From Trichosporon coremiiforme (lineage: Eukaryota; Basidiomycota; Tremellomycetes; Trichosporonales; Trichosporonaceae), in assembly GCA_039545355.1 (NCBI GenBank), contig BCJJ01000004.1, forward strand, positions 1,072,801 through 1,136,800: DNA of 64,000 nucleotides. The letters run 5' to 3'. A program made the translations under genes and the position numbers. Of this stretch, positions 12,175 through 22,091 are shown in pieces (position 1 is the first letter of the stretch; every line of letters begins with the position of its first letter). The notes beneath the pieces are model-generated. The model had not been told where the DNA came from. It saw only the letters and a list, made by a program, of their open reading frames with translations, and made no database searches.

Positions 12175-12783
12175 GCCGCGGAGCGGTGATGCATGAGACA
12201 CCGGATCGGCGAGACACGGCGAAACAAGCGGAACGGATGTATGTATAGAGACTTGAGAGCATGTAGATAGTGGGCAGCGTGTACATATGCAGAAACAAAG
12301 CATGTCCGGCGCTCGGACGTCGGAATGGGCGCGGCAGATCCAGTAGTGCAGACCAGTGTAACTGAATGGGTCGGACTGCGCAATGCAATGCGGCTTCTGG
12401 GGTGGAGTTAGCGGGAGCTTTCGGAGACGGGGTCCGGGGTCCGGTCGGTGACTGACCATGGTCCAAGAGGCTGGGCCAGCTGGGCATGCGAAAGGCGGAG
12501 CGACTTCGGGCGAGCACAGGTGCTGAGCTTAATCTTACGTCCGCGTTCTCTTTCACACTTCTCATCTCCATCACCACCTTTTCTTCCCTGTTCACGACCT
12601 GTATTGCACCCCCTCGACCGTCTCGTGTATCGACCCATCTCCGCACTCTACACATACACATTTTACGACCCTAACCCCTAACCCTGCGATCCCTGCAACG
12701 ACTCCACTCCACTCCACCGCCTCGCATAAACAACAATCAGCTCGCTCCGCAGTCCTACACATCAAACCGCTTAGACGGACACC
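12175..12783. promoter_or_regulatory. Intergenic region with pyrimidine-rich leader
   Basis: It holds the UBA3 3' end and the promoter of the next plus-strand gene. From about 12540 the plus strand is CT-rich, as expected for a fungal leader. No gene was seen. A telomere-like motif lies at 12669-12685. Confidence 0.5.
12669..12685 (+). repeat. Interstitial telomere-like motif
   Basis: The sequence CCCTAACCCCTAACCCT gives nearly three units of the TTAGGG(G) type, read on the minus strand. It lies 99 bp upstream of the start codon at 12784. In other fungi such teloboxes in promoters are bound by TRF-like Myb factors. The match is direct; the function is inference. Confidence 0.55.
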
Positions 12784-14307
12784 ATGTCCACCGAATACCT
12801 TCTCGGAGGGAGCCCAACGTCGGGCGTGCCCGCCGTGACGTCCTTCTCGGCCGACGACGGGTGGCACACCATGACCAACGCCGAGCCGACACCGATGCCG
12901 TCCAGCCGTCCGCTGAGCAGTGGTATCGGAGCTGACAGCAAGACAATCTACCTTGTCGTGAGTGGACCAGCCATCATATCCCGGGCCAATGGTCGATCTC
13001 GCCATCGCGTCTGTTGCGCAATGTAGCAGTCGCGTACCCGCAAAACACGGGCGATCATGCACTGACTGCGATCGTCACCCCATTCCCTTACCCCGCTTGA
13101 CCCCACACAGCAACGCCTACCTAGTGTCACGGCCCAGAGGCTCACGGCCCATGGTGCTATTGCCCTCTACAAGCCCACGCTCGATCTCTGGTCTCGCTAA
13201 CATATCAGTTCCTCGCAGTACTCGTCCTCATCGTCATCCTCGCCATCCTTCTTACGATACGCCGCTACCGCCTTCGGCGCCGATACTGGACGGCTACGCA
13301 GCTCGCGCTCTCGCGCGGTGAACCTCTTCCCCCAGCGCGCTGGGGCGATGACGACCCCTGGGGCCTCCTCTTCCCCCGACCGGAACGATGGCAGGGGCGC
13401 AGAAAGGAGAGGCGGTGGATGCGCGTACCCACCCTGTGGGACGCGGTGGACACTGATGGGGAGATCTGGGAGGCTACCGGACAGGTGAGTGACGTTTCTT
13501 GGCGCTGCGGGCGTACGATCGGGTCATGGGTAGTTGTCGCAGCTACAAGCCATGTTGCACGCAACCGTCACGCAGCTACTTGGTCCTCAAAGGATTAGCT
13601 AACAACAGCCCTTGTCGCTGCAAAGCCGCCTCCCACCCCCGCCAAAACCGGAACCTGTCCTCCCCGCCCCTGTCCCCCCACCACAGGGTCTGCACGCCGT
13701 CGGCGACGCAATTCGACGGGGGTGGCGCGGCGCCGAGCCGCCTCCTCCTCCCCCGCCCAAGCGGAAGGAGCCGAAGGAGTCGGAGCGCCCCCTCGAGGCC
13801 GAGGAACCCGTCCGCATCGCGGTGCTGATCCAAATGCCTGTCGATCCCTCTGCCCCAGCCCCGCTGTACGACGACGCAGAGGACGAAGTCGCCTGGCGTC
13901 CCGGCATGGAGCTCGGCGTGTGGGAGGGCAACCTTGCCGGCAGCACGGCAGGTTTGCGCGCACACGAGGCCGAGCATGTGTGGGCATACCCGCCTGCCGG
14001 GTATGGTGTCGGGGGCCTTGAGAGCGAGCCGCATGCGCAGGCCGGCCGAGCGCCGGCGGCCTCCGGCCCCGGCCCTTATGAGTCGCAGGGGTACGCAACC
14101 CCCGCCGGTCCGCCGCCGGGGCTGTACAGCGGCCACGGCGCCGGCACGCTTGGCGGGTTCGACGACCGCCAGGTGCAGAGCTACTCCTCCCCCAGCGCGG
14201 GGATTTATGGCGGATACGGCGGAGGCGGGCTCGAGTCCGAGGGGACAATGTATGCCCCTCCCCCCGGTCCGCCGCCGTCGACGTACCCGCCCCCGAGACA
14301 GAACTAG
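12784..14307 (+). CDS. Orphan single-pass membrane protein, Pro/Gly-rich tail
   Basis: Three exons: 12784-12957, 13209-13484 and 13609-14307, giving 382 residues. A short Ser/Thr-rich N-terminus leads to one hydrophobic segment, YLVFLAVLVLIVILAILLT at about residues 56-74, followed by basic RRYRLRRRY. By the positive-inside rule the N-terminus is outside and the tail cytosolic. The tail has Pro-rich runs (PPPPKPEP, PPPPPPPKRK) and a Gly/Tyr/Pro-rich end, suited to SH3 or WW partners. The intron inside the membrane segment (251 bp) is long for this genome. No family is recognised; the layout resembles fungal Mid2/Skg6-like adaptors without clear homology. Confidence 0.7.
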
Positions 14308-14371
14308 ACATACACGTTACACTTTTACCCAACAACGACTCGAGCAGCGAGTCGTTTGTGTTGTATCCAAG

Positions 14372-16666
14372 CTGAAGTTTAGACATGTATACGTTGCATT
14401 CGTGGCTATGGTCGAGCTCACTACAGACACAAGTTGGCCTTGCGGGAAAGGAGTCGTGGTATCGCTCACTAAGGACTAACGGACGTGCGAAGGCGCCTCA
14501 CCCATCGTTTCATCTGAAGGTCAGCTTTCCAGTATGTGGTGTTCAGCTCATACCAGGTCACACAGACAACTTCGGTCGGCCGGACGTCCTGTCTGAATGT
14601 AGGATCCTGTAGAACTCAGGTTGGGGCGTCAGCTTTCGGGAATCGATGTACACAGCTCATACCTGTATGGCTCTCGAGAGGAAAAGGAAGGCTATGTGGT
14701 GGTCAGCTTGTCCGCACGACGTGGGCTAACTGACCTTGGATTCCTGCGCGGTGAGGGTGGAACTGACGGTCAGCTCGGCAGATTGACGAATACAGCTACT
14801 GAATCTATTTACTCTCCAAACACGCCTTCGACCTCATATTGAAGACAGTAGGGGTGGTATTCTGTCGGTCAGCTTGTCTGCATATGGGCAGCTGACCTTG
14901 GGTGGTTGCTTGGGCGTGGGGAGAAGTGCGACGCTCGAATCAGCTCGGCTCAGTGACCTCCAGCTCGTACCTCGACATCTACCATCAACCAAAGTAGGAC
15001 CGCAGACGATCAACGTGACGGCTCTGGGGTTAGCTTGTTCTCTCACGTCGGCATGGATACGCATTCGACTGGGGGTCAGTTTACGAGCGCAGACTGAGCA
15101 CTCACTTGACTACCCCATGCAGATCTGTCGTGAATTTTCCATCTAGACCTCGAGCAGCTCACCACAGTATTCCATAGCGCTGGAGGCAGCTAGATGCTCA
15201 TGCTCCTTCTAGCTCACTGAACTTTGGTGGCTCTGATCGCACAGTGACGCAGGGTCTGGTGCTCAGCTGCCGCGCGTCTTTACAAACTCACAGCTGTTGC
15301 GGTCGCACAGTGCGGCGGTGAGGAATTAAGGTCTGCTACTTGGCTTCTGCATTACAGCTCACTTCGAAACTGTAAGAGAGGCTCTCCCAGGGTGATACAG
15401 AGCTGACAGTGAGCTTGAGGTTTCCACCGACAAGCGCACGACCGAAAGATGCACTCCCTCGGCTGAGTACAGATTTGTCATCTGACTGTCAGCTTTGGTT
15501 CATCGGTACAATCCAGCTCATTTCATGGACTGCGTTCGCCCGAGGTGCAAAGGACAGGTCACAAACTCCTCGTCAGCTATGACGTCCAGCACTTCACTCA
15601 GCTTATCTCACTTCGTATGCGAGTCCGCGTATTGTAGCCGGGGTGCGTGCAGCGGCTCCTGGATGTCAGTTTGAATTCGGCTGAAAAGGTGATCTGCGCC
15701 ACGAACGTACGCATGCCTGCGCCTTCGAGTCAACGAACAGTTGCCAAGAAAGCAGCCCACCGGCGCCCGTTCCCGAAGCGATGGCGGCTGGATGTGATAA
15801 GCTCACGGTCACCGAGTTGGCGATCACAATATGGGGCGTGTAGGGACACAGCTCGAGGCACTGGGCGCCAGTTCTGGTACTTCCCAAGCAGCTCACGTGT
15901 CTCTGGTCCAAGTTGGCGGAGGAGAGGTGCGAGAGGCGGTGCGAGAGCTGTTGTATCAGCTGTATGTGCATGAGTGCCAGCTCTCACGGAGCATCGCTAG
16001 GAGCTTGGGGCCTGGAAAGTTCCCTGGCAACTGTATGGTTAGCTCTTGTGGCTCGCACAGAAGCTTGCATGGCATTCTCCAGGATTGTCAGAGAGCGGCA
16101 GGGCCAGCACCGATCACTGACTGTCAGTAACAGTCCGGGTAGCGATAACGTACTACTACCAATGTGTAACCGGAGGACTGAAAAGAGCTGGTCTCCGATA
16201 ATGGGAGCTCACGAGTTGGAAGCGTCGTTACCCCACTCGGGGGATAGACTAATGAAACACTGGCTGTCAGTCACTAGGCCGGTCCACAAACTGACACTTT
16301 CGGCGGCAATCAGGGAGATGGCTGTGATGAGCTAAAGGTGCGCAGCAGGAAGCTCACCGATGGCGATGCAAGATGTGGTGGCGCAGGAAAAGGCGTGGTG
16401 GAATGGTTGTCTGGTCGTCAGTTCAGAGATCCAGCACAGGAGTAATGACAATCATAGCTGGACCGTAGGGTGGCTGGAGCGAGCTGAGCTCTTCAACCAG
16501 GCAGCTCACTGTGTTGCGGTCCGAGCACGGACGACTGAGTGTTGTGTCCTGAGTGCCAGTTAGCTCTGGAGGGGTATGCCACTCACCCTCAAGCCATAGG
16601 TCGTCGGGAGAAACTGAGATGAGCTAACGCGGAGACCAAGTAGCTCACACTTTGTAGTTCAGACAT
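14372..16666 (-). other. Micro-intron-dense locus (micro-exon gene or spliced ncRNA)
   Basis: On the minus strand about 30 canonical-looking introns of 33-56 bp follow one another. Clear ones include 16614-16648, 16549-16586, 16322-16357, 16178-16212, 16117-16153, 15948-15987, 15861-15896, 15659-15710, 15403-15439, 15256-15291, 15180-15217, 15125-15162, 15069-15105, 14692-14734, 14514-14553 and 14372-14421. Exons between them are about 6-54 nt. Starting at ATG 16664-16666, the first exons (18, 27, 39 nt) read MSELQS, FLPTTYGLR, DTTLSRPC, and a frame can be kept open through about 15 exons. Some junctions are uncertain, such as 16031-16110 and 15566-15611. Frames close near 14.85 kb although introns continue. 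No family is recognised. A TATAAG lies at 16921-16926. Confidence 0.55.
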
Positions 16667-17622
16667 GAGCGACGAAGCCAGGTCGCTGCAGTGAGCAGTT
16701 TTGAGGGTTGAATGCCAGTTTGGACTTGCTGGTATTGCAACTGACGCGGTGCATATTCTGAGAGTCAGCGCTGGTAGTGGGTCTGCAACTCGCTTGTGAA
16801 GTGATGAACAGTGGATCAGGAGAGACAAGGGTTACGCTATGTTGGCAGTTCAGTGGTGGTGGTCAATAGGGGGTGGTCGATGATGAAAGTATGATGATGA
16901 ACGTCGAGGCACTTTCAGTTCTTATACAGAGGTGGGGACACACCCAGAGTTTCGCCTTGTCACATCGAGGCGACGTGGAGGAGGTGAGAGCTGGCGCGAG
17001 GTGCTGGGAGAGGTACAGGGGTGGCTGAGGATGCACACAAGTCATGGTCGACTGCCTGCCAAGGAGCGGAGCAGCCCCGTAGCCAACTGCCGCTGCAGTG
17101 AGGATGTGCGACTCGTTCTCGCGCACCTGCGCGCCTCAAGGACACGTCTGCACAGCTGTACCACGCATATAGATGTGCAGCCCTGCGCCCCTTCCCGCTA
17201 ACAAATCCTGCTCCGTTCCTCCCAGCATCTGCTTCAGTGTGAGCCGCTGATGATGCTCTCGGACAAGTCGTCAATTGGCTTTGCAAGCACAACTGATCCA
17301 ATCCCAGTCGGGCAGTCACTGCCAACACCCAAGTCGTTGTCTCGCCACGCTCGAGTCAAGTGACCACGCAACGCCGACGCCTTGATCACGATCAGCGAGC
17401 CGAACAGAGCGTCGTGGCCCGCGCCCAGACACGCCTCACTTGCGCCGCTCCCTCCTTCCAAGTCACAAACCATCACTCGCCCCTTCGGAGATCTCTCGCT
17501 TCCACCATTTACGTCTCTTTGCTCTCTGCTCGCCTCTCTGCGCACTCTGCGCTCTGCGTACTCTGCGCTCTGCGCCCGCGGTCCGCGGTCTGTAGGTGTT
17601 CATCACTCGTCCCACTCACCAG
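16667..17622. other. No gene recognised; upstream region of the micro-intron locus
   Basis: It contains the leader and probable promoter of the minus-strand micro-intron locus (TATAAG on the minus strand at 16921-16926). Further right is a pyrimidine-rich stretch with an imperfect CTCTGCGC/CTCTGCGTA repeat at about 17530-17575. No coding signal was found. Confidence 0.45.
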
Positions 17623-18057
17623 ATGGCAGATGGTGACGCGCTGCGCCCTGCCCTTTCCGTGTTGCGCAACTTGCTTGATGCGCATGATTGTGTCTACCTT
17701 CTTGCGCCCCGTCTTACCAACGTACCGACGTGCGCTCCGCTGCGTCGATGCATGATCGGTGATGGATTACATAAGCTCGTCGTCTTCCTCCTCGCCCATC
17801 GCTCTCTCTTCCTCTTCGTCTTTGGCTTCATAACCATCTTTGCTCATTGTTCACCAACGAGCGCCTCAGACACTCCAACATCGACACTGGCTGCCGACTC
17901 TGACTTGAACTTCAACACATCGCACTTCTTCCCCGTTCGCGCGCTGTGTGCACTGATTACGCACACGACCAACGTACGACCTCAGCTCGCGCACGCACTC
18001 ACGCGACCGACTCGTACCCGTGAATTCCACTTTCCTGAACCTTTCATTACCAAGTGA
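17623..18057 (+). CDS. Doubtful small ORF with a hydrophobic segment
   Basis: An ATG frame of 144 codons with one hydrophobic stretch (KLVVFLLAHRSLFLFVFGF). It has no recognisable family and sits in CT-rich DNA just upstream of the next gene. It may be leader sequence, or an upstream exon of the gene at 18098 if an intron shifts the frame. Both are guesses. Confidence 0.18.
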   Translation: MADGDALRPALSVLRNLLDAHDCVYLLAPRLTNVPTCAPLRRCMIGDGLHKLVVFLLAHRSLFLFVFGFITIFAHCSPTSASDTPTSTLAADSDLNFNTSHFFPVRALCALITHTTNVRPQLAHALTRPTRTREFHFPEPFITK

Positions 18058-18097
18058 CATCCTGATATCCGCCATCCCTGACGACGCACGGATCATC

Positions 18098-19093
18098 ATG
18101 ATTCCGTACCCGCCCTACGTCCCTCCGTCTCCCCTCTTGCCAGTTTCGGCACTGCCTAGGCGCAGAGACTCGCTGCCTTCTCCGCCTCCGACGCCTGTCT
18201 CGTCGACGCCACTCGGTGGCTATGGTGTGGCCGTAGAGGCTGCTCCGGCTGCTCCGGCTGCTCCGGCTGCACCGTCCCCGCCTCCGACGTCTCCGTCGTC
18301 TCCTTCGTCTCCACCACCCGCGTCGACATCGCCGATCATAGCTTCTGACGCAACGCATGAGAGTCAGCCAGTGCCCAGCTTCAAACCGCCTGCGCACTAT
18401 CTCAACCGCCCCTCGCGATCCTTCCCCTCTTTCCCCGCCAACACCTTCCCGTCCGCGAACGATCCCCCACGAGCCGGATTCACCCACGCAGCCGTCCAGA
18501 CCGACACTCACGCGCGGCCAAATGCCCGCCTCTCGACCAGTTTCAGCGCGCAAACCCACCTCTCCTATCTCTCTCTGATATCTCAGCAAACGCACACCTC
18601 GAATCTCAGCTGTCAGCAGAGCTGCCAGTGTTCTCCGCCCTGCTCTGCCCGCCGTCACAGACTCATCGAGACTGGCATTCCTTCCCGAATCCCGTCTTTC
18701 CCGACCGAGATTATCGATTCGGATCCCCCGACGCCGGACTCAACTGCCTCTCGCCACTTGCACAGTGTTCACGGTACCCACGCCTCGCCGAGAGCTGAAG
18801 CTCCGTCCAGTGCTTCCAGAGTGCCTCTTTCGGTAAGTCCCACCTTCCTTCGTTCTCTGCTTCCAGCTTCTTTTTAATCTACCCCTTCCCATGATGCTCC
18901 CGCACGGTTGTGCATCATGCTTCCATGCTTCTATTCTGGTGCTCGTGCTTCGCACTTTCCTGCTCGCTTACTCCAGGCACTGTGGCGCGGCCTCCTTTCC
19001 GCTACGGCCGTCGCGCTCGCGATCCCCTCGCCGCCAGCCGACAGATTCCACACCCGCACGCTCTTCACCTCGAGTGCGGCGTACGCTCCGTAG
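18098..19093 (+). CDS. Orphan Pro/Ser-rich low-complexity protein
   Basis: Two exons, 18098-18832 and 18977-19093, giving 283 residues from the first ATG (MIPYPPYVPPSP). The N-terminal half has Ala-Pro repeats (AAPAAPAAPAAP) and PPPTSPSSPSS runs. The middle is Ser/Thr/His-rich with a small Cys cluster (CQQSCQCSPPCS). The second exon encodes a moderately hydrophobic ALWRGLLSATAVALAIP near the C-terminus, possibly a tail anchor. The GTAAGT donor at 18833 and CTCCAG acceptor join in frame. No family is recognised; it is probably disordered. An extra exon upstream is possible. Confidence 0.45.
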
Positions 19094-19298
19094 TCAAGCG
19101 TAACAATACAATCCTATGCATAATACTAGACGGGAAACGAATGGCTGCAGTGGAGTTGGATGTTCATCAGGGGCCCAAGACCAAGAACTTTCATTACCGT
19201 TCTGTATTCTCTCTGATGGGCATGCTCGCCGTGGACAGCGCTCCTCTCGCGTTACTCGCATCATCGCTGTGTCGCTCTCGCGCTCGCACTCTCGGCGC

Positions 19299-21406
19299 TT
19301 ACGACGGCAGCGCGTGGCCAGACTTCTTGCTGTGCCTCTTCAAAGCGTCGTTTCTCGTGAATGACTCGTTACAAACGGGACACTGGATTTCTGCTTGTCA
19401 GTTATGTTTCAGGCCCACGCGCAACTGTACTCACTCGGCTTGTCCTTTATGCTCAGCCACAAGAGAGCCTTGCGCTCCTCGAGACGGCCCTCAGCGACGA
19501 GATCGCCCTCGCGCCTCGCGTGGCGGGCCATGTGCCGGGGAATGTCGTACTTGCGCGTGAACACGTCGGTACACCGCTGGTACGGCGGCAGCGGGTTGAT
19601 GTACTCGCACTGCACGCCGCCGGCGGCTGGCGTAGGCGATGACTTGCGGCCCTTCTTTGGCGGAGCCTTCGCGGGCGGGGCCGGAGAGGATGAGCCTGCA
19701 GGAGCCGCTGGTAGCGTCGGACGCACGCGGTGGCCCGTCCCCCGCTTTGCCTTGCCTGCCTTCGCTGCTGGGCGGCCCTTGGCCTTGCTACCCTGGTACT
19801 CGCTGTCAGACGCGCTGCCCTCAGTGTGGAAGTCCGAGTCGACTTCCTCGTTCGCCGCAGTCGACGTCTGCGCCAGGCGCGCGTCGGGTGGCTCGAGCTC
19901 GCTCTTCCGTCGCTTCGCCGGAGGCTCGCGCACTTCCTGCTGCCCGTCGCTCGGTGTGCTCTCGTATCCGGGCGAGTCGTAGCCACCTGATCCGGCGCGG
20001 ATGTCGTTGATGCGTGATGCTCCCGAAGGGATGCCGCTCTCACGCCATTGCGCAACAGCCTCGGCGCCCGCTTTCCGTTTCGTGTGCGAGTGGCTGCGGG
20101 AACGCTCGTGGTGCGCGGCGGCATGAGACAGGAGATCGAGGCCGCTAGCCGAAGACGACGAAGGGCTGCCTTCCCTGTTAAAGCCGACAGTCTGGTCGTC
20201 GTCGTCGTTCTCCACTGATCCCTCTCCGGACGCAACGGGGTTCGGGGTGTTCGAGCTGTCCGGGGCGCTGGCGGACGCGGCACCGGTGCTCGGCTTGCGC
20301 TGGAAACTAGGCTGGCTGCCGGCAGAGTTCGGTGCTCCGTTCCGGTTACGCGGCGACATCGGGGTCCGGCCAGTCGAGGAAGGAGGAGGCATCTTCGGGT
20401 TCGGCGGCTGGCTCGCAGCGTTCGCAGCGCCGTTGTTGCCGTAGAAGTAGTTTGGATTGAACGGCTGGTACGACGTCGAGGAAGGCCGCGATACCTGCTC
20501 GACCCACTGGACGGACGCAAGGTGCTCCGACTCCTCGGACGATGTCGAAGACCCAGAGGAAACGAAGGAGCGGCCGGTAGGCAGCTCGCGCTCGCCGCCT
20601 TCCCCGCGGCGGACGAAGGCAGCCATGGATCGCGGAAGCTCGTACGTGTTGCCAGTTTGGGGAGCGGGCATCATGTTGTTCATGGTGCGGGCCTGGAAGA
20701 CGCTCGACGTGCCATTGATCGAGCGGACCGCTTCGTCCGTGAGAGCGATCTGCTTGGCGATGGCGGCGTCGTCGACAGCGAGCTGCTGGACATCCTTGTC
20801 CTCGTCCGACGAAATCGGGTAGTTCGGGAAGCCCTCGGCGTTGTACATCGAGCCTAACGTCGTCATACCCGATAAGGAGAGGCCTGACTCGGTCGACGTT
20901 GATCGCGCCTTGTGCCAGCGGGAAGGCCGAAGGGAGATTTGCGATCCGTTCGTCGACGACGGCTGCGAGTGCAACGTCTCGGTCGACTGAGGCTCCGCGG
21001 ACAGCACCGAGCTCTGCCAAAAGTTACTTGACTTGCTTGCCGCCGAATTGTCACTTTCGGTCGAGATGGTGGAGCCCTTCGGCGCCGGGGCCGGTGGGGT
21101 ATCAATGTCCATCTTCTTGTCCGCTATCTTATCGGTCGATGCCGGCGGAGGAAGAGATGGTTGCGAGTTGGTCACAGCGTTGTTCACGCCGGCGGGAGGA
21201 GGGGCGGCCGCAGCCGTTGCAGTCGGCTGCGGATCGTCCTCGCTCGACATGGTGGGGGTGGGGGAAGGTGTGCGGAGACGGCGGGGCTGGATGTACGACT
21301 CGAGCAGAGGGTCGACCTGAATTCTATTCGAGGGGAGCAGCCACGGGCAGATCGTCTTCCAGTATGGGTCGCAGCGGTCAGCGAGGACAGCTTGGATCGC
21401 TACCAT
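19299..21406 (-). CDS. C2H2 zinc-finger transcription factor, Rpn4-like candidate
   Basis: Two exons, complement(19299-19390) and (19435-21406), 687 residues. The long N-terminal part is acidic, Ser/Pro-rich and probably disordered, with basic patches such as PPAKRRKSE. Two zinc fingers close the protein. The first is atypical with ten residues between its cysteines, then FTRKYDIPRHMARH. The second is split by the intron and reads CPVCNESFTRNDALKRH. An atypical first finger with R-Y-D-(I/L)-x-RH followed by a classical DALxRH finger is the layout I associate with fungal Rpn4, the activator of proteasome genes. Two exact PACE boxes upstream fit that idea. The gene call is firm; the Rpn4 assignment is inference. 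Missing the intron would truncate the protein before finger two. Confidence 0.85.
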
Positions 21407-22091
21407 GGTGTTAGCGATTGTGAACTTGTGGAGCTTGAGATGGGAAGAGGGTGTGACGGTTGCTGTGACACTTGCCTTATAACGCTGGCTGGGTTTTGGA
21501 GGGGCGGGTGTAGGGTGTGATGTGTGATCGAAGGAAGGTTGGATGAAAGGAAGACGGCACGGAACGAGCGCAAGCTTCTTCTTGGGATCCTCGGGAGCAG
21601 GGGGAGGTTGCTGTGAGGGTGTTTTTGAGGAGGAGGGGGTGGGGGGAGGCTGTCACCGTTGCGGGAGCATGGGCGAAGAGGAGGGAGGGGATGGATGGTT
21701 GGGGGAGTCAACAATGGCTTTGGCCGGATGCGAAGGATGCGTTTGTGAAAGAGGTCGCGCGGGCTGTGGGTGTGTCTGCAGGCTCGCTGCCTGCAGCCTG
21801 CTGCCGTGCCTCGCGTTGTTGGCCTCCTTGATGGCTCATGGCTTTTGCCGCCGAATGTCGAATTGGGTGGCAAATCCCGTCACCACCTCGGTGGCAAAAT
21901 TAGGCCCACTCGACTCCTGTCAAGCCTACTCCACCAGGTGCCTGTCACGCCTATCCCTTGCCCGCCCCTACATTGCACCCCCAGGACAACTACCAAGGGC
22001 CAATGCACACATCACCGAATCGAAGCAACGTCTGATGGATGCATGGTACAACATTGTCTACGGTCCTCTACTGTCTTGCTCTGTGTTCTCC
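21407..22091. promoter_or_regulatory. Promoter region of the C2H2 gene with two PACE boxes
   Basis: This lies between the C2H2 gene start and the RTC1 stop, both on the minus strand. GGTGGCAAA occurs exactly at 21866-21874 and 21890-21898, same orientation, 24 bp apart. That is the proteasome-associated control element bound by Rpn4 in yeasts. The rest is purine/pyrimidine-skewed leader with no credible gene. Confidence 0.6.

Noticed and set aside
13595..14386. 263-codon minus-strand open frame
   Set aside because: Antisense to the Pro/Gly-rich exon of the membrane-protein gene; Arg/Ala/Pro composition is that of a shadow. Its upstream end touches the last exon of the micro-intron unit, so a short tail there is not excluded.
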